From Fonticula-like sp. SCN 57-25 (taxonomy: Eukaryota > Nucleariida > Rotosphaerida), in NCBI GenBank assembly GCA_001724245.1, contig MEDX01000041.1, positions 1 to 32,738 of the forward strand: a stretch of DNA of 32,738 nucleotides, read 5' to 3'. This document shows positions 8,845 through 18,753 of this stretch, one piece after another; positions within the stretch are counted from its first letter, which is position 1; every line of letters starts with the position of its first letter. The notes beneath the pieces were generated by a model that did no database searches, was not told where the DNA came from, and worked only from the letters and a program-made list of their open reading frames with translations. A program made the position numbers and the translations under genes.

Positions 8845-10257
8845 ATGGCGCTGCGCATCGTGTCAAACAGGCTTGGCGGCGCTGTTCGCCGCGTGGGCGT
8901 CCGTTCGCTAACCATTTGCAACCGTATGACGGCAATATTTCACTTGTTGTATATTTGTCTAACCAACATTTCCGCTTCAGCTGCCGATGGGCTCGGCGAG
9001 GACCAGCGCATGGTGCAGGAGACTGCTCTGAGCTTTGCCAAGTCCGAGCTCGCGCCGAATATGTCCAAGTGGGACGAGGACGAGCACTGGGACGCGGAGA
9101 CGTTCCGCAAGCTTGGTAGCCTTGGATTCGCCGGCATCTACGCCAAGGAGGAGTTTGGCGGTACGGGACTGTCGCGTCTGGACGCGTCGGTCATCTTTGA
9201 GGCGCTCTCGACGGGGTGTGTGAGCACGACCGCCTTCCTCTCCATTCACAAGTGCGCAATAATAGAGTGATAAATATACGTTGCTAACATTGATACAGCA
9301 TGTGCGTGTGGATGATTGACCAGTTTGGCACGCCCGAGCAGCGCGCCAAGTACCTCCCCGACATGTGTGCCATGAAGGTACGCCCGTTTTGCTTCTCTCA
9401 TCGAGCTCACCGCCACACAGCTGTTTGGCTCATACTGCCTGACTGAGCCCGGCGCTGGCAGCGACGCTGCTTCTCTTTCGACGAGCGCTGTCCGCGACGG
9501 CAACGAGTTTGTCCTGAACGGCTCCAAGATGTTCATCTCTGGCGGCGGCTTCAGCGACATTTACGTCGTCATGGTGCGGACCGGCAAGCCCGGCCCCAAG
9601 GGCATCTCGTGCGTTATCGTGGAAAAGGACACGCCCGGCCTGTCGTTTGGCAAGAAGGAGCGCAAGGTCGGGTGGAACTCGCAGCCGACGCGCGCTGTCA
9701 TGTTTGAGGACTGCCGCATCCCGGTGGACAACCTCGTCGGCGAGGAGGGCCAGGGCTTTTCCATCGCCATGAAGGGCCTCGACGGCGGGCGCATCAATAT
9801 TGCGTCGTGCAGCCTGGGAGGCGCGCAGTCGTCGCTCGAGCAGGCGATCGAGTACCAAAAGGTCCGCAAGCAGTTTGGCCAGCCGCTCGCCAACTTCCAG
9901 GTGCGCGTCCAAACATAGACTGCACGCGATTCTGACATTTTGTACTTTTAGCACAACCAATTCAAGTTGGCCGAGATGGCGTCCGACATTGTCGCGTCGC
10001 GCCTGATTGTGCGCCAGGCTGCAACGCTGCTGGACGCGGGCGAGCCGACGGCCACGGCCTACTGCGCCATGGCCAAGCTCTTTGCCACGGACAAGTGCTT
10101 TGACGTGTGCAACCGCGCTCTGCAGCTCTTTGGCGGCTACGGCTACCTCAAGGACACGGCCGTGCAGCAGTACATGCGCGACACGCGCGTGCACCAAATC
10201 CTCGAGGGAACCAACGAGGTCATGCGCATGCTCGTGAGCCGCGAGCTCTTGAAGTAG
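8845..10257 (+). CDS. ACAD8: Isobutyryl-CoA dehydrogenase, mitochondrial
   Basis: FAD enzyme of valine breakdown that converts isobutyryl-CoA to methacrylyl-CoA in the mitochondrial matrix, passing electrons to ETF. Exons: 8845-8923, 8981-9251, 9299-9377, 9421-9900, 9952-10257; 404 residues. Residues 1-26 form an arginine-rich, acid-free presequence ([18 protein letters not shown]). Family marks: [10 protein letters not shown] at 149-158, [11 protein letters not shown], the ACAD8-like block [24 protein letters not shown], and the C-terminal [12 protein letters not shown], whose glutamate E388 is the expected catalytic base. The ACAD8 subfamily is supported over short-chain or branched-chain relatives by long near-identity with human ACAD8 through the middle domain. 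An AATAAA signal lies 44 bp after the stop, facing that of the HHE gene. Confidence 0.96.
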
Positions 10258-10300
10258 AGTTTCAAGTGTGCAACAATAGAATAGACAGTTTTGTCAATGA

Positions 10301-10306
10301 ATAAAG
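10301..10306 (+). terminator. AATAAA polyadenylation signal for ACAD8
   Basis: AATAAA starts 44 bp after the ACAD8 stop codon. It forms the left arm of AATAAA-GATTGA-TTTATT, whose right arm is the same signal on the minus strand. Confidence 0.7.
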
Positions 10307-10312
10307 ATTGAT

Positions 10313-10318
10313 TTATTT
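10313..10318 (-). terminator. AATAAA polyadenylation signal for the HHE gene
   Basis: TTTATT on the plus strand is AATAAA on the minus strand, 12 bp past the HHE stop codon and six bases from the opposing ACAD8 signal. Transcripts using both would overlap at their 3' ends. Confidence 0.6.
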
Positions 10319-10329
10319 GACTATGAGAG

Positions 10330-10830
10330 CTACATGGTGGTTTGCGGCGCGCGCGCGGCCGTCGTGTCCAGCGGCGGGAGCTTGAGCGACTGCTTGGTGT
10401 GCATGAACGTCACGCCGCGGCGGCGCAGCTCCTCGCTGGTCGTGTTCTGGCGAATCATCGGAAACAACTCCTCCTCTTCTTCTCTGACGTGGCGCTTGAC
10501 GTTCTTTTCAAGCTCGAGCAGCAGCCTGTCAAACTCGGGATCCGCGAAATCCACCTTGGTGATCTCCTTGAGCAACGTGGCGACGGCCTTGTGGTCCTGC
10601 ACGGCGCGCCGCGCCTTGGTGTGGGTCGCCGCGCTCACGCCCTCCAGGATCGGGTAGACAAGCCGCTCCTCAAGCGCCGAGTGCATTTCGAGCTCGTTGG
10701 TGAGCTTGGTGAAAAGCCTCTCCCGGTCCGAGCCCTTGTCCTTGAGCTGCGCAAACAGGTGGTTCATGCCCTCATGCTCGGCGGCAAGAATGTTGAGAAG
10801 ATCCGGCTCTTGATGACTCGGAGCGCCCAT
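10330..10830 (-). CDS. Hemerythrin HHE cation-binding domain protein
   Basis: Single-exon, 166-residue protein that is almost entirely one hemerythrin-like four-helix domain. The expected di-iron ligands are in place: H19, H50-x3-E54, H80 and H114 followed by E117/E118. The spacing fits the HHE pattern (helix 1 His, HxxxE in helix 2, His in helix 3, HxxxE in helix 4). Such proteins bind non-haem iron with oxygen or nitric oxide, or sense iron or redox state. There is no signal peptide, so it is probably cytosolic. The C-terminal 40 residues (RRRGVTFMHTKQSLKL) are basic and outside the domain. It lacks introns, unlike most neighbours, but base use is the same, so recent transfer is not indicated. 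Confidence 0.88.
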   Translation of the reverse strand: MGAPSHQEPDLLNILAAEHEGMNHLFAQLKDKGSDRERLFTKLTNELEMHSALEERLVYPILEGVSAATHTKARRAVQDHKAVATLLKEITKVDFADPEFDRLLLELEKNVKRHVREEEEELFPMIRQNTTSEELRRRGVTFMHTKQSLKLPPLDTTAARAPQTTM

Positions 10831-11583
10831 GACTACTGTCCGACGTATGCAGAAAGGAACGCAGCCACAAACAACTGGCCTCCGTTCCTTTTATCCGCGG
10901 CCATCCTCACCCAGGGCGGACCACCCCTCAGGGCGCCCGTCTAGCAACAACATGCAATAATGCAATAACAGGCGAGCCCCAAGCCCACGTGGTCAATTCC
11001 ACGGCCGATCCCCGTCGATCTGATTGGCTCAATGGCGTCGATCGTTCAAGGGGCAACAATCGATGTCCCACCAACATTCTCGCGGTCGGGTCTTTCGGGA
11101 TCCTCGGATCACCCTGGGGACGACCATCCCCGCGGCCCCACCGCCCGCCGCCTCAGCCAGACGGCTGAGCTTGCTCTAATGTCTATTCCGGCGCTCCCGC
11201 GCACATGTGCACACGAGAAGCCAATGACTTTGTGAGGACAAGCACGCCATTGGAACGCTTGCCAATGGTGGGCCGTTTCACTGGAAGGCAGATCTATATT
11301 TCCTTTTTGGGACAGGATGGGTGCAACATTCGCATCGCTCCCACAGTCGCTCACAGGGCGCAACCTTTCTCTTCACCTGCGGTGAAAATCCTTCTCGGGG
11401 ACCAGCGCGTTTTGCCTGCCCCGGCAGTCTTTCGACAAGCTTCCTGTTGCTTTTCTCCGTGTCGAACTGCTCGCCGCTGCCTCGCTATATCTCTCTACGC
11501 GTCCTGTCGATTTAAAGACTGCCTTTGCGAAGGAAGGTGATTTTACGGTGGTAGATCTTGCGTCGGGTGACTTGAAGCGGATC
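10831..11583. promoter_or_regulatory. 753-bp divergent intergenic region between HHE and zinc-finger genes
   Basis: This is the longest head-to-head gap in the window. It holds a CCACGTGG palindrome (10985-10992), ATTGG at 11023-11027 and 11249-11253, CCAAT at 11221-11225 and 11262-11266, and a TATA-like CTATATTT near 11293-11300. The part from about 11384 to 11583 is open in the same frame as the zinc-finger gene and could be coding if a 5' exon exists. No RNA gene or repeat is evident. Confidence 0.5.
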
Positions 11584-12249
11584 ATGGGGACGAGTGTGAT
11601 GGACGGCCCCAGCGGCATGCACGCAAAGCTGCCGAGGGTGCTCGAGATGGAGGTGCTCTTTCCGTCGACGGCGTTGCCGCTGCCGTCAATGAATAGCCTC
11701 TTTCGGTCGGATCCCGGGCTAGTCGGCTTCCGCACGTCGCCGTCGGCCGCCGTTCCGGTGGCGCCGATTCTGTGGGGCACCGCGCCGGCAGTGCAGACGG
11801 GGCATCTGCCCATCACGAGGAGTACTCTCGGCAGCCCCGCGCTGGTCGACGTACAGCCGCATGTCTACCCTCCGCCTCGCCCGGCGGAGGAGGAGCGTCC
11901 GGCCCGCGAGGAATCGGTGGAGGAGAACCGCAACGGATCGCCGGCCCCCGAGGCAACAGCGGCGCCGACCCGCGAGGGAACTCCGCGCGCGCTGCGCTAC
12001 TCGTGCACGCTATGTCGCAAGTCGTTTGCGCGACCAAGTTCGCTGGCGACGCACATGCACTCGCATACGGGCGAAAAGCCCTTTGTCTGCACGCGAGACG
12101 GCTGCGGCAAGAGCTTTTCGGTCATGAGCAACCTCCGCCGCCATCTTCGCATTCATGTCAAGTACACGCACGAATTCCTCGGCCGGGACAGCATCTTCAA
12201 GATGAACGGCGTTACCGCCGCTCGCCCGGATGAGCCGCGCCCGCTGTAA
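11584..12249 (+). CDS. Two-finger C2H2 zinc-finger protein
   Basis: Probable sequence-specific DNA-binding transcription factor of 221 residues. Two adjacent C2H2 fingers lie near the C-terminus: finger 1 about 139-161 (YSCTLCRKSFARPSSLATHM) and finger 2 about 167-191 (FVCTRDGCGKSFSVMSNLRR), joined by a canonical HTGEKP linker. The finger pair resembles fungal regulators with an SFS-x-SNLRRH second finger. The N-terminal 135 residues are proline-, alanine- and glutamate-rich with no known domain. The ATG at 11584 is the first in frame. The frame is open back to about 11384 without a Met, so an N-terminal extension from a spliced 5' exon (for instance from ATG 11205) is possible. It has no intron in the called part and converges with the F-box gene. 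Confidence 0.85.
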   Translation: MGTSVMDGPSGMHAKLPRVLEMEVLFPSTALPLPSMNSLFRSDPGLVGFRTSPSAAVPVAPILWGTAPAVQTGHLPITRSTLGSPALVDVQPHVYPPPRPAEEERPAREESVEENRNGSPAPEATAAPTREGTPRALRYSCTLCRKSFARPSSLATHMHSHTGEKPFVCTRDGCGKSFSVMSNLRRHLRIHVKYTHEFLGRDSIFKMNGVTAARPDEPRPL

Positions 12250-12637
12250 GGTCGGCGTTTATTTTGTGGTTTTGGGCACAGTGTTGTGTAAGTCTAGCTA
12301 GATCGTTTTGCGTGCCATGGCTCTTTTGTCAGCCATGCGCCTCGGCTGGTTATACTTTTTTTTTATGTTTCAAGTGCCTCTACTGTGCAGTATCGATACT
12401 CATTGTTAATGTCCAACCCAACCTTTCTGGGTCATGTGTTTGTAGTTTACCTCCCTTTTTTAAAACCTTCTTGTGCATCAGCATCGCAACTCTTACTCGG
12501 CGCATCCCGTCAATACATATATTAATCACTCTATTACACTGATACTCTTGCCAAACATTACCTAGTTCATATGCCCATACACATTATTACACATTTGCCA
12601 ACATTTCGCACGATATACTGCTGTACACGCATTGTGA
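12250..12637. other. 388-bp convergent gap with no gene
   Basis: AT-rich sequence between the stop codons of the zinc-finger and F-box genes, with a nine-T run ending near 12363 and long pyrimidine stretches. It is most simply the two 3' untranslated regions. No open frame, hairpin array or RNA gene could be supported. Confidence 0.6.
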
Positions 12638-13960
12638 TTACCGCTCTGCATTGTAGAGGTAAACCTTTCCGTTGCTGTACCCCGTCACGATGGATCCCCC
12701 TGCTACCGCTACGCAATCAACCGCCGCGCCATTGAGCTCGCGCTGGCACAGCGGCCCCATTGGCGTTGCCGGGCTGCGCAGGTCCCACAGCAGCAGCCTC
12801 GAGTCCTGGCCCCACGACACGACGCGGTGCGGCCTGTCGACGCCGTCGTCGCCGCCCGGCGCCCCAAACAAGCCGCTCACAAACTCTGCGCCGTATACTT
12901 CGTCCGTGTGGCCCCTGAGGACGGCGCGCGGCTCGCGCGACTGCAAGCTCCACAGGCGCACCGTGCTGTCGTAGGACGCCGAGAGGACGACCTTGTCGCG
13001 GCCTTCCGAGATGCTGACGGACATGACAGTGTCGCTGTGGCCTTTAAACTTGCCAGCCAGCCGGTACGGGAACGGCGTGCGAAGAGCCGCCAGCAGCTCC
13101 TTGCCGGCGCGCGCGGCCAGGCTGTCGGCCGCTTCGGCGGCGGGCAGCGCGTGGCCGCAGCCGTCGAGGCTGTCCCATGTGCGCTTGACGGACCGCGAGC
13201 GCTCCATGAGAACCATGTTGCCAGCAGAGCCGCCAACGATGAGGTAGCCGTCCTGGGAGGCGAGGCTCAGTACCTGGAAGGGCACGCTGATCGCCGAGAC
13301 CAGCTCGCGGTTCGCGCGGTTCCATACGCAGACGAGCTGCTCCAGGTGGCCGGTGATGAGAAGGTCGTCGGTGACAACCATGCAGGTTATGTGCGGCGCG
13401 AATAGGCTCTTAAAGGTCGCGCGAAGCTGCCAGGTTGCGGGATCCCACGCGTGGACACAGCCGTCAAAGGCGGCAGAGTAAACCGTGCCGTTCGGCGCCG
13501 TCGCGAGCGTCGAGACGGGGCCACGGTGCGCCGTAATTTGGCGGCAGACATGGTGGCGCGTGCGGTCGTACGCGACGATGAAACCGTACTCGGTGCCTGT
13601 CACGACGAAATCTGGGGTGAGGCAGAGGCTGAGGCACGACGAATGATTAAGAGGGAGCCGCGTGACAGTGAAAGGCCTCCGCGCCCACAGCTGCTCCTCG
13701 CGATAGAGCGTCAGGAAAGCACGCTGGAAAAGGCGCGCTTCGGCTGGAGAGGGGAATCGGTGCGACTTTATAAAGCAGTGCCACAGGTACGAATCTTCCA
13801 GCACGTTCTTCCATCGCCGGCACACGCGGGCCAGCGACGCAAGCGTCCCAATATGAACAAACTCGAAAATACGCAATAGACACTCGGGTGGGAACAACCC
13901 AAGCGCAATTATGGCGTTCGACTCGCCCGAGCCGGCTACAGAGCCTTGACTCGGCAGCAT
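12638..13960 (-). CDS. F-box/WD40-repeat protein, probable SCF substrate receptor
   Basis: Single-exon, 440-residue protein. An F-box lies at about 20-66 (LFPPECLLRIFEFV, then LARVCRRWKNVLEDSYLWH), the Skp1-binding module of SCF ubiquitin ligases. From about residue 95 to the end follows a beta-propeller of about seven WD40 blades, recognisable by AHRGPVSTLA...VHAWD, LVCVWNR, GHSDTVMSVS...STVRLWSL, GHTDEVYGAEF...SRLLLWDL and a final GYSNGKVYLY. Two insertions (DGCGHALPAAEAADSLAARA, and GAPGGDDGVDRPHR) loop out between blades. The F-box-then-WD40 order is that of Cdc4/FBXW7, beta-TrCP and MET30, but no subfamily-specific phosphodegron pocket could be assigned. It is divergent to the FOCAD-like gene over 131 bp. 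Confidence 0.87.
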   Translation of the reverse strand: MLPSQGSVAGSGESNAIIALGLFPPECLLRIFEFVHIGTLASLARVCRRWKNVLEDSYLWHCFIKSHRFPSPAEARLFQRAFLTLYREEQLWARRPFTVTRLPLNHSSCLSLCLTPDFVVTGTEYGFIVAYDRTRHHVCRQITAHRGPVSTLATAPNGTVYSAAFDGCVHAWDPATWQLRATFKSLFAPHITCMVVTDDLLITGHLEQLVCVWNRANRELVSAISVPFQVLSLASQDGYLIVGGSAGNMVLMERSRSVKRTWDSLDGCGHALPAAEAADSLAARAGKELLAALRTPFPYRLAGKFKGHSDTVMSVSISEGRDKVVLSASYDSTVRLWSLQSREPRAVLRGHTDEVYGAEFVSGLFGAPGGDDGVDRPHRVVSWGQDSRLLLWDLRSPATPMGPLCQRELNGAAVDCVAVAGGSIVTGYSNGKVYLYNAER

Positions 13961-14049
13961 GGCGAAAATTGCTTGTTTGAATTGGGTGCCAATGTGCCAC
14001 GCACTGCCATCGAAAACTCCTTGTTTAGTTTGCGCGCCTTATTTGACGC

Positions 14050-14090
14050 TGATTCTCGATTGATTTTCGCCTGATTTTGCCTGATTCTCG
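14050..14090. promoter_or_regulatory. Helically spaced TGATTYTBG repeats before the FOCAD-like ATG
   Basis: Four near-identical 9-mers beginning TGATT (TGATTCTCG, TGATTTTCG, TGATTTTGC, TGATTCTCG) start at 14050, 14061, 14072 and 14082. Spacings are 11, 11 and 10 bp, ending two bases before the ATG at 14092. They lie in the 131-bp divergent gap shared with the F-box gene. Confidence 0.45.
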
Positions 14091-14091
14091 G

Positions 14092-17000
14092 ATGGCGAGC
14101 GTGTCGGTTCGCGCCAAAACAGCGGATCTCGTGCACGACGAGCCGCGCCCGGCGGTCCTGCTGCAGCGGCTCAGGCGAGCGAGCGCGCGCGCCGGCAATG
14201 AAATAGCACAGCAGTATGTGTGGGCTGTGGCGACACGCGGCACGATGCCGGACTGGGCGGTTGCAGCCGCATGCGACGTGCTGGTGCGCATACCCGATTT
14301 TACTTGCGCGACTGACGCAGGACTCAGGTGACGTGGGTAAAGACGGGCGCGCTTGACGCTCTGGCGGCAGAAAAGCAGCTTTTAGTGGCTATATTAGCGC
14401 TTCAAGTAGAGCATGCAACCATCCTGCTTGACGCGCTGCTGTCCATTCTGCCCCTGGATAGTCGCGACGCCCTTCTCGCCATCGCCCGCCAGCGGCCCAA
14501 CCTGATGGGCGCCATTCTACGCCAGGCACCCACGCGCATCCCGCTCGTTCGTTTTCTTGCAGCGGCGCCGGACCGCACGTTGAGGTCGCATTTCCCAGCC
14601 CACTTTGCGCGCGCCGCCTTTAGCGGCGCCGCCGAAGACGACCAGGTCGTGTGCCTCGAGCTATACTTTGCCGCCCTGGAGGACTTTCAGGCGGACGAGG
14701 CGCTGCTCGTGATTGAAGAGTTGCTTTTGCGGCGTGAAAAACTGACGCGTAGTGACGATATTGCCTATATTCTGCTTGAATTTTCCCTGCGGGCTTCCTC
14801 CCTTGGTCTTTCAAAGGTCGTTGCCGCTGCCTTTCGCGCCGCCCACATCCTCCTTGGCTCGCAAAATACCCAGCTCTTGTGTTGCGTTGGCGCAGCCCTC
14901 ATTTGCAGCGCACTTTCGAGCGTTGATATTTGCTGCGCTGTGCTCGATAAAGTTCCCGACGCCGCATGCCTCGCGCTTCCGCTCCACCAGCTGGTCTGCG
15001 TGCTCGGCCCCGGCCAGCTCCGCGATACTGTCGCCGCCCGATCCCGCGCCTGCAGTTTGCTGACAGCGATTGAATGTGATGACTTTTCCTCGCGTGTATT
15101 GTGTCCTCGCGTATCGCTTGTGGCGGCACTTGCGGCGGCGGCGCGGCAAACCCCGGGCCATTTCCTTGACCAGGTTGCCCCCAAACTCGCCTCTGCGCAC
15201 TTTGCCGACGTCGGCATCATTCTGCCGTTTGTTGGCGCATTTGCGCACATGAATGATGCTTCTCTGAGGGCGTCGGCTGTTACTGCGCTCGGCTCTGTCG
15301 CGCGCCGCGACGCCAACCAAGCTGCGATGCTCGTCTCGTTTGCGCTCGCCGTCATTGCCACAGAGCGCGACGCCGAAGCGCTTTCTGCCATGCTCTTTTC
15401 GCTGCCTCTTTTCGCGACAGGCCCCGCCGCGTCTGTGGCCGTGCTGCGCATCCTGCGTGGCTTTGCCTCGAACGCCGGCCTTCGCCCCACCGTTATCCGT
15501 GTCCTGATGACGCTCGTTGCGACGCGAGGCGAAGGCTTTTCGCTGCTTCACGTTCTCCTACACAAGACGCTCGCTGAGGAGAACGGCCCCGCCGCCGCAC
15601 GAATCGTTGCCGCGCGGACAGTCCACCAGCTGCTTGCCGACCGCGCGACGGCCCTCGTGAAGCCTCTCCTTGCCATGGTCATTACGTTTGTCCCGCGCGA
15701 GCGCGACCAGTTTGTCCGCGCGGCGCTGCTGGACGGCCTCGTCGAGTGCTGTGCGATGGAGCTTGTCGGCTCGCTGGCCGCATGGTCGCACGTCGTCGAT
15801 CGCTCGGACCTCTTGAAGGACGCACGCGTGCCCGTGCGCGCCGCCATCTGCCGCCTCGGCGAGGCCATCCTGGCCGACACGGCCGACCTTGCGCATCGCC
15901 TCGAGGGCGGCCAGGTCCTTTCGCCCAACGCGCTGCGACTGCTCGACATTCGTGCAGCGGCCATGCGAGTTCTCGTGCAGACCGCGTCGCAGGGCAACCC
16001 GTCGCAGGCGCACGTGGCTGCTGCACTCGTGGCTTTGGCCGGCGTATCACAGCGCACCGTTGAAGCCGACGGCGTCACGCTCGTGGACGGCCTTGCGCAC
16101 GATGCGGCGCTTGTCGTCGGCCAGCTGGGCCATGAGAGCACGCCGGCGCTGCGACCCGCTGAGGAAGAGGCGACGGCGGCGTTTCTGCACGCTGCAGCCG
16201 CCTTTGAGGCGTCTCACGCGCGGCGCGGGCCGGCGTCCGGCCACGTGTCCAGGCGCGCCGCGCCGCCGGCCGGTCCGCTCGTCGAGACGGAGGCGTTCCT
16301 CGCGACCGCCGCTCAGCGTGCAACTTCGTCGGCACAGCGCGCTGCCATGACAGGCGCGCTTGCGTTCTGCCGCACGTCGCTCGCGGCGTCTTGGCTCCAG
16401 GACAGCCTCGCTGCCGAGATGCCGTCCGAGCCGTGGCTCATGCGAACCGCATGTGAGGGTTGGTCGCGACTTTTTACGGCTCACTTTTCCGCCACCGACG
16501 ACGAGGTACAAATGTTTTCTTTCGGTGTCTTTTTACTGACAACTTCATAGGGCAATGTGCGTGAAATGTTGTCGACGCTTGCACAGATGGCGTCGCAGCG
16601 CGGCCTGTCTTCTGGCCGCCGCGTCGCCGTCCTGTTTGCCCTGGCGGGTCTCGCGAGTGCGGCGCGCCACCGCGACGTACCGCTCTTTTACCCGGCCGAG
16701 TCCGCCGTCGACGCCTTTTTGGCCATCCTCGAGGGCGACGACGCGCTGAGCGAGGTGAGGAGCGCCTCCGCCATTGCTTGCGCCGTTGCCGCCGCGTGCC
16801 TTCACTCGGACGACGCGACACGGCTGCCACGCCTGCTTGCCGTCCTCGCGCGCCTCCATGCCAGCGCCGACGACGAGGACTGCCAGTCGGCCGCGGCCAT
16901 TGGCTACGGTGTGCTGACGTCAGCGCACAAGGCGACCGGGGTTGCCCCGCAGGCGACCTTTGCCACCAGCGGCGCGCTCATTGCGCACTGGCAGGCGGCG

Positions 17001-18680
17001 GCGCTTTGTCGTTCAGACGCGCCGCTCCCTGATATTCCGTCGGCGGCCGCCATTGGAAAGGCCATGTCGGAGCGGCTTCCCAAGGTGCTTGCCTTCCTGC
17101 GCCCGCTGGGCGACGCGCTCATGTCGCCGTCCCTTTCGGCGGACCAGCTCGACACGCTCAGGTCGACCGCCCAGATGCTCGAGAGCCTTATTCTGTCGGT
17201 ACGTCAACCGGTTTTGTGAATTTTTTTGGTCAATTTCTGACACTTTTTGCAGAGCGGCGCTCACTCGGCCGCCCTGCCTGTCTTTATTCTTTATGCGGCG
17301 GCAGTTCGGATGTCGGCCGACGTGAATGTCCGATTCGAGTACGCGCAGCGTTGGCTTGCCGTTGCGGACGCTGCCGATGGGTCGTCTGACGGTGTCCCCG
17401 CGTGGCACCGCCTCGCCGCCGTCTCCGCCGCCGGCGTCGTCCTTGCCATCGACCCACTTCTGCCGCCGACAACCACTCTCGAGTCCGTCAGCGGCGCTCA
17501 GCTTCAAGAGGCGTCAGCGATGCTCACGCGCATTGTTGGGCACGCGACCGATGCGCGCACGCTCAAGGTCGCCGCGCTCATGCTCGCAAAGGCGGCGGTG
17601 GCGCGCGCGGCGCTCGGCGCGAGCCGACATGATGAAAAGGTGGCGACGCTGACGGCGCTTATGGTGAAGAGCCTCGCGCGGTCGTCGCACGCGTCGCACC
17701 GCCGTGTGCTGATGCGCGCGCTGTGCGCCGCCGCGCCGCGGCAGGTAGATGCAGAGGCGCAGTTGCTCGTCCCTGCGCTGCGTACAAGCCTAATGTCAGA
17801 CGACGAAGCCGGCGCCGCCACGGAATGTGTCCTTGAGCACGCCGGCACGAGCAAGGCCGTCGGCGAGCTGCTCGCTGACCTGCTTAGTGCGCCGCAGCCG
17901 CGCATCTTTGAGCGCCTTGACAAGCTCGTTGCGTGTACCCCGACGAGCGAGGCGCTCATTGCGCGGCTTGACGCCGTCGTGCGCGCGGCGTCAACCGAAT
18001 CGGACTGCGCTGCGCTGCTTGTTGGCTTTTCGCGCGCGTGGAGAGCCGCGGCAGACGCTCGTCAGCCTGTCATTGACGCGCTCTGGTCGGCCACGGCGGC
18101 GTTTTTCAACGGCGCTGCATTGCATTTCCCGCAGCTGGCGAGGCGGGCGTCGGCCGTTCTTCTCCCTGCGGCACCGCATGTGCCCTGGGACGGCGTTCTT
18201 GCGCGCCTCCCCGACGCCTCCTTTTCCATCGCTGCCGCGTGCGCCGTCAAGAGTAGCACTGCCGCCGACGACGCAGTCAAACGCAAGGCGACGCTCGTGC
18301 TGTGGGACTCCGTCGCGCGCCTCGTCGACGAGCCGAACGCCAATCTGGCCGCCGCGGCGCGTGCGATGGCCGCGGGCCTACTGGACGACGAACTTGTTTC
18401 GCTGCTCGACGTGGCGGCGCGCGTCAAGCAGCCGGGCCGCGTCGGCGCGTTGTGGACCGCGACGGCGGTTGAGCGGTGCAGTGCCGCGTCGTGCGCGGCC
18501 AATGGCGAGCGCTTTATTGGGACGCTGGCTGGGCAGATGACGCAGTTTGACGCTCTGCACCGCCGCCTCGGGCAGGCTGGGTTGCAGAGCGTGGACCGCA
18601 TGCTTGTGCTGCAGGGTGCAGCGAGGAAGAGCGCGTGGGCGCTGCCACCGTCTGACTGGGATGCGGCCATTTTTGCATAG
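14092..18680 (+). CDS. FOCAD/RST1-like HEAT-repeat protein
   Basis: Very long alpha-helical protein of 1481 residues. Exons: 14092-14283, 14328-16505, 16551-17198, 17253-18680. The whole sequence is built of HEAT/ARM-like helical pairs rich in alanine and leucine. The region around residues 395-500 resembles focadhesin: a helical block ending in RILRGFASNAGLRPTVIRVL, which matches the human RIIQLLGTTPRLRAVTLRLL region, followed by AARTVHQLLADR. Animal FOCAD and plant RST1 support the cytoplasmic SKI/exosome RNA-decay machinery; the human protein has 1801 residues. Here the protein is shorter, and family assignment rests on pattern similarity, so a different HEAT scaffold remains possible. Its partners are not in this window. 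The stop lies 73 bp from the stop of the convergent INTS6. Confidence 0.72.
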
Positions 18681-18701
18681 ATAATGAATATACAATGCCA
18701 T

Positions 18702-18707
18702 AATAAA
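18702..18707 (+). terminator. AATAAA signal within nested inverted repeats after the FOCAD-like gene
   Basis: AATAAA starts 22 bp after the stop codon. It lies inside ATAATAA (18700-18706) paired with TTATTAT (18714-18720), and inside an outer pair TACAATG (18691-18697) and CATTGTA (18730-18736). The gap to the INTS6 stop is only 73 bp. Confidence 0.55.
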
Positions 18708-18753
18708 TTATGATTATTATCCTTTTGTACATTGTAATAAGACAAATAATATA

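Noticed and set aside
9430-10197. Open frame of 255 codons on the minus strand
   Set aside because: It lies antisense to the best-supported exons of ACAD8 and mirrors their codon bias; it has no family resemblance and runs across an intron.
10330-10830. Bacterial origin of the intronless hemerythrin gene
   Set aside because: Base composition and spacing match its neighbours, it fits the alternating layout, and HHE proteins are common in eukaryotes; absence of introns alone is weak evidence.
11548-11550. GTG as the start codon of the zinc-finger gene
   Set aside because: Nuclear genes of this type start at ATG; the first in-frame ATG is at 11584.
14765-15551. Long overlapping minus-strand open frames (over 240 codons)
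   Set aside because: Shadows of the GC-rich FOCAD-like exon; arginine/serine-rich composition is typical of antisense frames here.
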